Shown here one piece after another: positions 1 through 9,590 of a stretch of 64,000 nucleotides of DNA; position 1 is the first letter of the stretch; every line of letters starts with the position of its first letter. The notes below the pieces were generated by a model. It had not been told where the DNA came from. It did not search any database and worked only from the letters and a program-made list of their open reading frames with translations. The translations under genes were made by a program, and so were the position numbers. Origin of the DNA: Cymodocea nodosa (Eukaryota > Streptophyta > Magnoliopsida > Alismatales > Cymodoceaceae); the NCBI GenBank assembly GCA_036874045.1, contig JAZBRI010000004.1, forward strand, positions 6,324,001 through 6,388,000. Direction: 5' to 3'.

Positions 1-85
1 GGAAAGAGGAGGCGAGGTTGGGCTTGGATGACTTACAGGGACAGAATCGGAAACGCGTGGCCGAGACGGAGAGTTGGAGCTCCAT
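1..85 (-). CDS. 5' end of an unidentified minus-strand gene, cut by the left window edge
   Basis: On the minus strand an ATG at 85-83 opens a frame that stays open to base 1, about 28 codons. It begins MELQLSVSATRFRFC and is rich in Ser, Arg and Lys with almost no acidic residues after residue 2, which resembles a plastid transit peptide. The GC-rich stretch 86-215 upstream would be the 5' UTR and core promoter, with a TATATC-like element on the minus strand near 180-190. No family can be named from so few residues. The start is chosen because it is the first ATG after that element and lies in GC-rich sequence unlike the AT-rich spacer that follows. The main alternative is that this is non-coding promoter sequence. 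Confidence 0.4.
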   Translation of the reverse strand, partial: MELQLSVSATRFRFCPCKSSKPNLASSF

Positions 86-1398
86 CTCTGTCCTTCGAGA
101 CGAGGATTTCGCGCGTTCGGACGACGATAACGCTTCGGAGGGAAGGAGGGAAGGTTGTTCCTGTTGCGCGGGAGACGATGATATACGTGGGGGTAGCCGA
201 GTCAGGCGTTTGTAGACGTCGAACGTGGCATTCTAGTATTCATACACGTGTAATGCACTCTTGCCCGATGGCTGTCACCCGTAGATCTTATCTAGGTCGA
301 TTAAAATTAATATTGCAAAACACTGATGAAATGTCTCGTTTTTGAATACTAAGAAGTTGAAATAAATACAATTTTAAATTATGTTTATTTGAATAATCTC
401 TACGTGAGTTCGCTCTTGTTTTATATTGGAGAAATCCTCGTTATCAAATATTATTGCTTTATGCAACTGAAGCCTTCATCTCTAGATCACCTTGCTCTCA
501 CGCTGTCATCAACATTTTTTTTTTTTTAATTCTCATCACCAACACAAGCCACAATAAGCCAAAATTCAAGAGAACCGTCGCTGTTACCAACTTCAACGAT
601 GTCGCCATTGGCAAAGGTGATGAGGATGAGAAGAACTCGGGCATCCCTCTTCCTCCTGATCTGTGTCTTCCTAATCTCCTCCTCCTCCTAAAATGTCTTT
701 CTTTCCGTCTATATTTGGTACAATAAAATTGATATAATAACAATAGCTCTTCTTCCCACTCCTTCTCCTTTGACAGCACATTTGTCAATTGTTGGTTGGT
801 TCCTCGTAGATTGATTAAACAAACATAGTTTTAGCACAATAAAGTTGCTTCACTCTTCATCTATGTAGAACAACACAGCAAACAGATGATCTTTGGGTAT
901 TGAAGTAAATTTTCACACCGTTAATCTGCACCTACTTATATTATTTATTTATTTATATCGTGTTACGGTTGTTGGAATCAAAGTCACGTTGTCAATTAAA
1001 TTTAAACACGCATCGACAATATTTTTAATTTCTCGTTGGCCCCAAATTCTAATTATTTATAAAATTATTATATACTTATATTTATCTAATAATAAAATTA
1101 ATTAATTAGTTTTCATGGTATATTTATAGGAAAAAATAAAAAGTGACATAAAAAAAATAATTAAGGTCACGATTGTCTGGTTCTTGACCTTTGGATAGAA
1201 AACCCCCATTTATTTTTTACTTTTTAAAGTAAAACCACCTCCCTTTAATTTATTCAGGTAAAATTCCCCTAAGATATGCTGACTCGTACCATGCACTAAT
1301 TTTAAGAAAAGGCGGCAAAATCCGAGATTTCAATCCCGCCTGCCAAGATTGCGCGAGGCAACGAGAGAGAAAGGAAGAGGGTCGGGTGAGGAAGGGGG
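86..1398. other. Intergenic region between the left-edge gene and SLD5
   Basis: Bases 86-300 are GC-rich and probably belong to the promoter and 5' UTR of the left-edge gene. From about 340 the sequence is AT-rich, with long A/T runs at 1020-1230, and no convincing long ORF. Bases 1290-1398 become purine- and GC-rich and are the likely SLD5 5' UTR. The only coding hint is the small reading frame at 599-691. Confidence 0.6.
599..691 (+). CDS. Possible 30-codon signal-peptide-like micro-ORF, perhaps a broken gene
   Basis: ATG at 599 opens a 30-residue frame ending TAA at 689-691. It has a basic N-terminal part (several Arg and Met residues around 8-15) followed by a hydrophobic stretch ASLFLLICVFLI and a Ser tail. 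That is the layout of a secretory signal peptide with nothing after it. It could be the first exon of a decayed small secreted peptide gene, a real micropeptide, or chance in a CT-rich repeat. No splice donor is visible at its end and no mature peptide could be found downstream. Confidence 0.13.
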   Translation: MSPLAKVMRMRRTRASLFLLICVFLISSSS

Positions 1399-4300
1399 AT
1401 GACGTCGAGATCGGGATCGGGCACCGGATCGGAGACGCCGTGGAGCGAAGATGATGCTCTTCTTGCGGCGACGACCGATGTCGAACTGCTGAAGCGGGCG
1501 TGGCGGAACGAGAAGGCTGCCCCTGAAATTCTCCAGTTCCAGGACGGGTTGGTGAAAAGGGCCCGGGAACAGATCCGGTTGCTGGTAACACTACCTCCTT
1601 CCCTACTCTTTTATTTCATACCTAAAACGTCTTACGGTGATTGGAATTCCAAGTGGTGTTGCTAATCGTCCCATTTTAGTGTCTGTAGATTACAGATAAG
1701 GGCTGTTCCCTAATTTTTACCTGTGTTTGAATATTTGTTTTTTAAAAAATCAAAGTTCAGGGATGATAGCTAAACACTTGCATCCCTAATTTTTACCTGT
1801 GTTTGAATATTTGTTTTTTAAAAAATCAAAGTTCAGGGATGATAGCTAAACACTTGCATTTGTTCGGGAATCCTTTAGTTCGACGTTTAATAATCCAGCG
1901 TCTAGTGAATTACCGTTACACAAGCACAACATTTTGACATTGACACCGCGCGTCCTTTTTTTCAGGAAGATACAGTTGACGAATTTACACAGTTGAAAAC
2001 GGATGATATTGTAGTGTCTCTTTACCAGATGGACTTAGATCGGATTTTGTTTCTCTTAAGATCATACTTAAGGATTCGTCTTCAAAAGGTTGCTGTACGA
2101 GAAATTTTGCAATTTTTCTGCATTTATATTTTTTAAAATTTCCGGAGCTCGAGGTTCATGATGAATGATCAATTGCAGATTGAGAAGTACATGTTGCACA
2201 TTTCAAGAACACACCTCTGGAATCGACTTTCCAAGCAAGAGCAGAAGTTTGCCAAAAGGTTTCTTATTTTTTGGCAAAATTTTATAAAAAATAAATATTT
2301 TACTTTCTCGTTGTTTAACAGACCAATGGATTTTCGTTATCAGATGTATAGATATAATGGAGAAACATCTTGAACAGTCAGTGTTATCACGTCTTCCTGA
2401 TGGCTACCGGTCCTTCACGAAACAATCAGCTTCAAGTGAAGAAGATGATATGGGTATGTACTTCGATTACAATTTCTGTGACTCATTAAAGAACAATCGT
2501 ATAAAAGCTACACATTCATTAAGCAGTTGGTATGACATTTTGAATTCAGATTATTAACGAAGATCTTCACAACAACGTTGATGCCAATTTTGTCATTCAA
2601 TATCACTCATCTAGGTACACCCAGTGTACTTGTATGTTTAAGAGTTTTCCCACCACCCATTAAAATCCTATAGGTTCAATTCCACTCCATCCCACGAAGG
2701 GTATAATTGCAGTTTTTTGAGTCTACAACTCAAGAGCATCCTGGGGCTCCTTTTAGCCACTATGCTCCTTCGATTTGTATTTAAAATTTTCCCGTATTTT
2801 ATCTTTTATATTGCAATAACATTATAGCATATGACATTATTTAAAGAATAGGAGACTTTAGAAACTTACACATATAGTATTTTTAATTGCATATTACTTG
2901 GAATATAGTTGGAATACCTTTTTGTTATGTTTTTTTTTCACGTTCCATCAAAGTCTCTTAGAAGAACAAAAAAAGAGATTATATGTTATTAACACAAGAG
3001 ACCGCAAATATATGCGAGTCTCTAAAATCTTAGGGTGCATGGATATCTATATATATACTTTTTCATTTAATACTTCTCTTTAAGATGTAGCATATATGCC
3101 TAACATGTCTAACTTATCACACTAAATTGATAGGTAATCTCTTAAGGCCTATTTGGCAATGATTATTTTAATTCAGCATATAAATAAACTGTGCTTTCAA
3201 AAGAAAATCTCTAGAACTCAATTTTTTTTCTATTTAACAATTTTAGTTCAAATTATAATTTTTAAGCTAACGTATAGAAATAAGTTAGCATATAAATAAT
3301 ATACTTGGTAACAATTATTGAAAATGTTAACATATTTTATACATTAGCTGAAATAATTGTTATCAAATGTCCCCTTAGTGAAATTATCAACAATCTCGTT
3401 AGAAGAAGGTATTATAAAAAGTGAACACTGCTCCTTTTATCATCAACTCTTACACATAATGATAGTCAACTTTAATATGCTTTATCTTTTCATGAAATGC
3501 AAAATTGTATATGATGAAGTTCAACTTGATTGTCACAATGCATGGATATTGAAAGTTGCATGTGAAAATCAAGTTCAATAAGCAAAGGCTTCAACAATGC
3601 CCATGAACCTATACCTCACCTTAGTATTAGATCTAGATACAACATTATACTTGCTTTCTCCTCTAAGTGACCAATTTGCTTTTAATACATGCATATTAGT
3701 TAGATGTAAACTTTCTGTACTATTTGTCTCCTAAATTGCTAAAATTAGAGGTAGACTTTCTATACTCCTCTAATGCATGAATATTTAGATATCTATTCCT
3801 TTTGTAGTGTAGATCTTTTCTTGGTTTTCTTTTGATATATGATAGTACTCTGATAGTTCAATTCCAACAAACCATTTTTCATTCATTCATAAATATGCCA
3901 AATAAGCCGCCCACAAATGAAATATTTTGTTGAGTGGCTATTGGTTGTCTAAGTTTTCTTATTAACTTTCTGTATCAATCTTCATATTCTAACATCTAAG
4001 AAGTATCACCCCAAAAGCTTGAATTTGGACTTAAACCCAATTTTGACTTTTGAAACAAGCATGCGGCCTTCACTTGAGGTCATATATTGACTTTTTTAGT
4101 TTGCATCCTATGTTCTCCCTCTAAGAAATATATTCAAGAGGTTGCTACATCAATACTTTTTCTATCATGTCACCATACAAAAGGCATTATTTATTTCCAT
4201 TTGAGACATTTCTCATCTTTGATTTAGAGAAATAGATAGGAGCATCTAGATGGAGTTAAGATGAATCACAAGAGAAAAATCTCAGTGTAGTAAATGTTAC

Positions 4301-5099
4301 AAGCCTGTGTGAAGTATTTGGCTACTAGAAGCAAAAAACCCATTTGCAATCAACTACCATATAGTTCTGTGAGGAATGAACTACTATATCTTATGACTTC
4401 AAAACTTGTATTTTCTCATCTATAATAAATTTTTGGTGTGGCATTATGATAGACTCTAAGTAGTTTATTAGATTAGAGTCAGTAAAAATAGATAGGGTAA
4501 ACTGGTGTAAGGATCTGTGAAATTGATCACATGAAATAAAGTAGTAATATGTTCCTTACCATGACAAATGATAACGAGTAAATCGAAGGAGGTCATTGGT
4601 GTCTGAATCTATAGAAATAGAATTAGATTTAGCTTGGGTTGACCATATTTAGATCAAGATGTGACCATATTTTCATTTTAGCAATCTAATTTTATTGTCA
4701 AGCGTAGAGAAAATACCAGTTGATAGACCTCGGGGCCTACTTATATTATTTCATTTAGTTTGGTTACTTTTCTTGCTTCTGTTCTCGTTGCTGCTGGTTT
4801 ACAATTCTGTCTAGAGTTATAAAACTTTCATGCTCTATTTCTTTTACAGTTCCAGAGCCTCATTTGGATACTTTTGTCTTCTGCAAGAGCAAAGGTGCCG
4901 TTGGAGCTTTCCAGCTGGATGACACGTAATTATATTCTGTTGCCTAGTTCTTCTGTACTTTCTTCATATCTTGATCTTACTTATGGTTTTTTATTATAGT
5001 GGCGATGAGATTGTGGATCTGGTTGCTGATGATTTGTATGTTCTTCGTTATAAGTCCATAAAGGCCCTTGTGGATTCTGGACAAGTTGACCTTGTATGA
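1399..5099 (+). CDS. SLD5: SLD5, DNA replication complex GINS subunit (6 exons)
   Basis: Exons by splice consensus and frame: 1399-1584, 1966-2088, 2179-2258, 2344-2453, 4850-4925, 5000-5099 (stop TGA), giving 224 residues, the usual SLD5 length. SLD5 joins PSF1, PSF2 and PSF3 in the GINS complex, part of the CMG replicative helicase with CDC45 and MCM2-7 in the nucleus. The helical GINS A-domain is recognisable (DVELLKRAWRNEKAAPEILQ near residues 24-43, then SLYQMDLDRILFLLRSYLR), followed by the small C-terminal B-domain ending VDSGQVDLV. All junction phases agree. The start gives a short Ser/Gly-rich leader before the conserved domain. Intron 4 is 2.4 kb and contains a copia remnant; intron 1 contains a 76-bp tandem duplication. 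Identity is from remembered family sequence and is strong. Confidence 0.93.
1707..1858. repeat. Perfect 76-bp tandem duplication in SLD5 intron 1
   Basis: The unit starting TCCCTAATTTTTACC at 1707 is repeated without visible change from 1783, period 76. Both copies lie wholly inside intron 1 (1585-1965), so no coding effect is expected. The lack of differences suggests a recent duplication or an assembly artefact. Confidence 0.9.
3350..4300 (-). mobile_element. Degenerate Ty1/copia retrotransposon fragment inside SLD5 intron 4, antisense to the gene
   Basis: Read on the minus strand, 3370-3700 gives broken pieces of a copia RNase H region: one like NVVSRSNTKVRYRFMG (compare the usual VSRSSAEAEYRAM), then HALWQSS, then FHEKIKHIKVDYHYVR (compare FHERTKHIEVDCHFVR). 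Frames are shifted and interrupted by stops, so nothing functional remains. LTRs and exact borders could not be found; the stated limits are estimates and the element may extend to about 4700. Confidence 0.6.
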
Positions 5100-7039
5100 T
5101 CTGACGTAAGGTTCTAACTTATTTTTCTTAAAGATGCGATTTGAAGAGGAAATATGCGATGCTTGCCAAAGAAGCCAATCAGGTGGCCAGCTTTTTTATT
5201 ATAATTCTTATGTTTTTCTAAAGAAGCCCATCCAGAGTAGATTTCTGTGCATATTTATACGATCATCATTTGAGCATTTTCTTACAAATCTATCTTGAAA
5301 CACCGTTGTTCTAATTTGTTTTCTTATTAAAACATATGCTTTTATCTGCCATGCATATTTTTCCCTGGGTGCATATGTCTCAGCTACAAATCATGCAGGA
5401 AAAGTGCCCCTTTGGAAATAGCACTATTGTGAGATTTCACGTTTTTCCTAATAAGAAATTTAAAATGTGTGCATTAAGCACGAATGAAATGTGATTCTGC
5501 TAGTTCGAAACAGTAAGGAATGGTGCGATTGGGACATTAGAATTTGAAGTGTGTTTTCTGTGGTGGTTGTGATAATATAATCCAGTGATAATCAATTGAA
5601 GTTGCAAACGATTCACTAGGCAAATAATTTTTGTTATTTATTAAGAAATTCATTCCTTATAATTTTTCTTCACAAAAATTAAGATTGTGTTATCAGGTGG
5701 GATGACCATTAAAGATCTACATTAAAAGTGATTTCTTAATTTTAACACGATAGATAAAAATTGCTCAAAAATTTGTCATTGAAATCTGTAACATTTGGTA
5801 GGAAAGGTAATATATGGGTCGTCAAGTCATCTTAGTTTTTCTTTAAGTATGTGATTCGAGGATAAATCATCTGGCAGACCTATAATGATGTAAGACAGCA
5901 TTGAAACTTAACTTATTTTTCGGTAAAATATTAGGTTGTTGTACCAACAATGGACAGTCATTTATTGTAAGGTACACAAGGAAAAATGTCTTGAGTTTGA
6001 AATTGTAGTTTCATTACGTTTCTATGTGTTTTGGAAATTGAATTCAAGTTTTTAAAATTAATAGGAGTTAGTTTATGAAACAAGTTGTGGAAACAAGTTT
6101 TAATGATTGTCTTTATAATTTTTTTGTATTTGCACAAATATTACTAAAAAGTTACAAATAATATATTGTAAGTACACCTTTCTTTCGAAAAAGTTGTGAT
6201 GTCATTTCTAAAATGAAATTGATTATCGAATTAGTTTTAGTTTGATTTCTGATTTTTTGTTGCATCTGTTAGTTCCATCACGGGCAAACTACTTGATCTA
6301 AACATGATATTAATATTCTTGAAATCGTGAAAAACTTGAACTTGAAGACCTTGTGTCAAGTTTGATCGGTTTAATTGTTTGATTAAATTGATTTCATTCA
6401 ATGTGTAACTAATGAAACTATGACTTGTATATATTATATATCATAAAGATATAAATTAAAATCACGTTCTAAATATCATCGTATACGCATAAAGTTATAT
6501 TTAATCGATTAAAATTAATTGCATCAAACTTAACCTTGGGAAGAACGGTACCACGCATGTGGACGAAAATAAAGTAAAAGACGTTACCGCTTGCGAACAA
6601 CTACAGAGGCTGTGACCATCGGCGCCGAAATTTAAAAATATCGGAATGTTTTGTGACAAGTGATGAGATCAAGGCACGAATATTTCTCCCCGTTCGGACA
6701 GATTCAAGTAGAGTCCAGTGGAAGCTCAATTTCAAGCAGTTTGTAAGACTCATTTCACTTCATCCATTGATTTGTAAATCAATTCAACTACTTTATATAC
6801 TATAAAAGACAACCCTGCAAACATGGATCCCTATTTGTAGTTTTGATTGAAGGTAGTTAAGTATCATTTATAGACCGTGAAATACTTATTTTCACGCGCT
6901 TATAAATAATCGCATTTAAAAGTACTTATTCAAATGTCATTTATTTTAAAAAAAGTTGGTTGATGTAAAAAGAAACATTTCCAAGCTACACTCTCGTTTC
7001 TAATCATAACAAAATGACAATTCGACGATCACATCCTCC
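5100..7039. other. SLD5 3' flank and AT-rich spacer
   Basis: The first few hundred bases after the SLD5 stop are probably its 3' UTR. The rest is AT-rich with no ORF that looks like a protein. A short GC-richer patch at 6540-6720 has no recognisable content. The last ~100 bases lie just downstream of the stop of the minus-strand EF-hand gene and would hold its 3' UTR. Confidence 0.6.
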
Positions 7040-7501
7040 TCACGGCCGGCTGGCCAGAATGCGTACGAGCCCCTCGAACCCTACCCCGCCGTCTCCACCG
7101 CCACCGGCCATGGTGATCATGGCGCTGACCTCGTCGTCCCTTACCGTCATCCCCACCACCTCGATCAAGTACTCCCTCAGATCCCGAAACCCGACCTTCC
7201 CGTCCCCGTCCCGGTCCATGGCCCCGAACACCTCCTCCATAAGCTCCCTTCCTCCGCCCCCCCTCACCCCCAGAACCTTCTCGAACTCCTCGTACTCCAC
7301 GAATCCGTTCCTATCGGCGTCGGCCACAGCGATCATGGCCCTAATGTCGTCCTCGGCGGCGATGGAGAGGGCCTTCAGGTCGTCCGGCCCGATCTTCCCG
7401 TCGCGGTCGGTGTCCAGCGCGTCGAATGCAGGGCGGAAGCCGGCGGTGGCATCTTGGTTGTTGTTGGCGGGGGTGGCGTTGTATCGATCGGACGGGCACA
7501 T
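7040..7501 (-). CDS. Calmodulin-like EF-hand calcium-binding protein (CML), single exon
   Basis: 153 residues, intronless, GC-rich, as is common for plant CML genes. Three canonical EF-hand loops are visible: DTDRDGKIGPDD (30-41), DADRNGFVEYEE (61-72) and DRDGDGKVGFRD (96-107). Loop 1 ends in Asp where Glu is usual, and so does loop 3. The fourth site (133-144, GGGGDGGVGFEG) has lost acidic residues at positions 1 and 3 and should not bind calcium well. CMLs are cytosolic or nuclear calcium sensors that change shape and bind target proteins. The N-terminal 20 residues are Asn/Ala-rich with no targeting signal that I can identify. The start is the first ATG after a TATA-like stretch on the minus strand near 7612-7630. 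Which CML subgroup it belongs to cannot be settled by eye. Confidence 0.88.
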   Translation of the reverse strand: MCPSDRYNATPANNNQDATAGFRPAFDALDTDRDGKIGPDDLKALSIAAEDDIRAMIAVADADRNGFVEYEEFEKVLGVRGGGGRELMEEVFGAMDRDGDGKVGFRDLREYLIEVVGMTVRDDEVSAMITMAGGGGDGGVGFEGLVRILASRP

Positions 7502-8606
7502 GGTGGTAGGTAGTGGTGTTGCTGCGGAGGACTGGATGGACGGCGACGCGATCTCTTCGGCTGTGGAAGAAATGGAAGTAGGTTGAGAATGAGGAGGGGA
7601 AAGAGAGGGGTCGTATAAATAAATATAAACATATGACAGCCGGCCGAGCTGTCTGCTTGGAAAGTTTATTTGTTTATTATTATTATATTAAATTAATATA
7701 TATAAAAATTAGAGGTGCGGAGCGTTTCTTGTCGGTGAGAGGGTGGCCAGTCAGCGTACGATGCGGGACCCACACTTCTTTGAACACGGTCGAATATTCT
7801 TCCGAGATAATTTTTTAGGGAAGCTTTCCTTCGCATTGCACAGCAACACTCGTCGCGGCCGATTCTAGAACACATTCTTGATGGTAAAATCTTTTCGGTT
7901 GTGAGGCCGAGGATGGAATGGAGCAACCTGTGGACGTCCGTGGTCCGGCCTGTTTGTGCACGTAACGAGCCTGCTTCTCTAATTAAAGATGCTATTATCA
8001 TCGTCAGCTACTTAAAGCTAAATATTTTTTATTAAATTCTAGTGTCAAATCAAATTAAGTCTATTATATATTATAGCTAGCAGGCTGATAAGGCTTCTTC
8101 TTCTTCTTCTTTTGTAAATCAATTTGGTGATAGATTGAACTGCACGTCCAATTGATTTTGTATAGAAGAAGTCAATGATTCAATTGTCGGTCGATCGATC
8201 GAATTTTAACAAACACGGTAGTTAATTTTGACCCGCCGAAATTTTAAAAACATGATAATAGGCTGTTTCAGTGAAAAATAACAAAAACAAAAGGAAAAGA
8301 GGCCGGAAAACCAAACTTTCCGATTTATTAATTTCGAAGTTTTCGTGATGCAGTTGATCACTTGGACGCGTCGGACTTCATTGCCGATCTGCAAGATGGT
8401 GGTGCGTACGTGAAAGTCAAAGAATATCAGAAACCCGTTGGAACGATGCAAATCTCCACGCACGATGGAATAATGGATTGGAAAGTGGAAAGTGCAAGTC
8501 GAGCACGCAGAGCCCGCTGCTCTTAATTACACGGAGATGGTAAAACAAAAACAGAGATGCATTGATTCTGAGCATGATGTGTGAAGTGCGAGGTTCCATC
8601 GCCCGT
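7502..8606. other. Spacer between the EF-hand gene and the membrane-protein gene
   Basis: Bases 7502-7640 are the likely promoter and 5' UTR of the minus-strand EF-hand gene. A CTT microsatellite lies near 8095-8110. Several short open frames exist on the minus strand between 7690 and 8600, but none shows a domain or splice support. 8460-8606 is the likely 3' UTR of the next gene. Confidence 0.55.
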
Positions 8607-9505
8607 CTAGGTAGGTGTCGGCTCGGCGGGGGACGTCACCAAATCACCGTCCTCGGTGAATAGTAAAACCAAGAGAACCAGTCCTATCACGAAAAGAAAG
8701 GAACGGAAGGCAATATGCACCTTTCTCCGACGAATAAGCCTCTGCAGCTCACCTCTGCCGCCGCCTTCAACTACATTCTCGTGGTCCAGAATCCCAAACA
8801 CGATATCGTGCAGGTTATCCAAGACCTTCCTGGAAGACTTGTCCAGTTCCAAACTAACGATTTCCTTGCCTTCTTCCTTGTTTTGCCCTTCCACCACCTC
8901 CTCCGGAATCACCGCCCTAGTAACGGCTTCTTCTTGTTTCGCAACACCGGACACGCAAATAGGCGAAAGCACTCTCGGATCCACCGCCGAAGCCTGAGAA
9001 CAGCAACGAACGTCGGCAATTAATATGAGAACAACGACTGACATTTATATATATATCGGTCCTTCACAAAAAATTCACTCTCACCTCCCTAAAATCACCG
9101 GTGACGCAGCTGCTGCTACGAATCTGCTCCTCTGGATCGGAACACTTGACGATCGGGCTCGAGATAGCGACTTCTTCCGAGTTGAGCTCCTTATCGAGGC
9201 ATCTGGCGGTGATCTGAAAGGAGAGATGAACGTCAGGAATCGCAAATTGATCGACCGGTGAGAACGGGAACCGTCGTACGGTGATCTGAAAGGAGAGAAC
9301 ATCAGAGATCGCAAATCGAACGGGAATCGTCGTACGGTGATCTGAAAGGAGAGAACATCAAGGATCGCAAATCGAACGGGAATCGTACCTTCTGAGGCCT
9401 TGAGATTCCGGGATCGGCCGATCGCCGGTGTTCGCCGTCCTTTGATCTGTGGTGACGGAGGTAGAGGTGCTTCGACTGGTGCGGAGTCATGGTGGGCTTC
9501 ATCAT
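8607..9505 (-). CDS. Unrecognised ~210-residue protein with one C-terminal membrane segment (3 exons)
   Basis: My model, minus strand: exon 1 9505-9389, exon 2 9213-9085, exon 3 8993-8607 (stop TAG), all junctions in phase 0, giving 39+43+128 residues. The N-terminus is basic and His-rich (MTPHQSKHLYLRHHRSKDGE). The middle is acidic and Ser-rich. A hydrophobic stretch FLFVIGLVLLVLLF sits near residues 178-191, leaving a short acidic/Pro tail, so it looks like a single-pass or tail-anchored membrane protein. The start is uncertain: in-frame ATGs lie at 9535, 9505, 9502 and 9490; I chose 9505, and MTPHQSKH at 9490 is a strong rival. Intron 1 contains duplicated acceptors; the acceptor at 9285 would add 24 residues in frame. 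No family recognised. Confidence 0.62.
9208..9389 (-). repeat. Tandem repeat that duplicates the intron-1 splice acceptor of the membrane-protein gene
   Basis: The string GGTGATCTGAAAGGAGAGA begins at 9208, 9280 and 9336 on the plus strand (spacings 72 and 56). On the minus strand each copy reads CTCTCCTTTCAG followed by ATCACC, i.e. a polypyrimidine tract plus acceptor. Each of the two donor-side copies is followed by GTACGACG, resembling the true donor context GTACGATT at 9388. The whole block fills intron 1. Confidence 0.85.
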
Positions 9506-9564
9506 CGAGAATATTTTAGGCGGGAAGAGTAGCATTTTTGAATTGATGTGTCTCGCACTCTCCC

Positions 9565-9584
9565 TATATATATATATATATATA
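9565..9584 (-). promoter_or_regulatory. TA-dinucleotide run, likely TATA region of the membrane-protein gene
   Basis: A (TA)n run of about 20 bases lies 60-80 bases upstream of the chosen ATG (9505) and 30-50 upstream of the alternative ATG at 9535. Position and sequence fit a TATA box for the minus-strand gene, but it could be a plain microsatellite. Confidence 0.4.
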
Positions 9585-9590
9585 CATATG

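Noticed and set aside
7014..7586. 190-codon plus-strand ORF
   Set aside because: It is the antisense of the EF-hand gene, whose minus-strand frame has clear calcium-binding loops; the Ser/Pro/Thr-rich reading is a by-product of GC-rich coding DNA.
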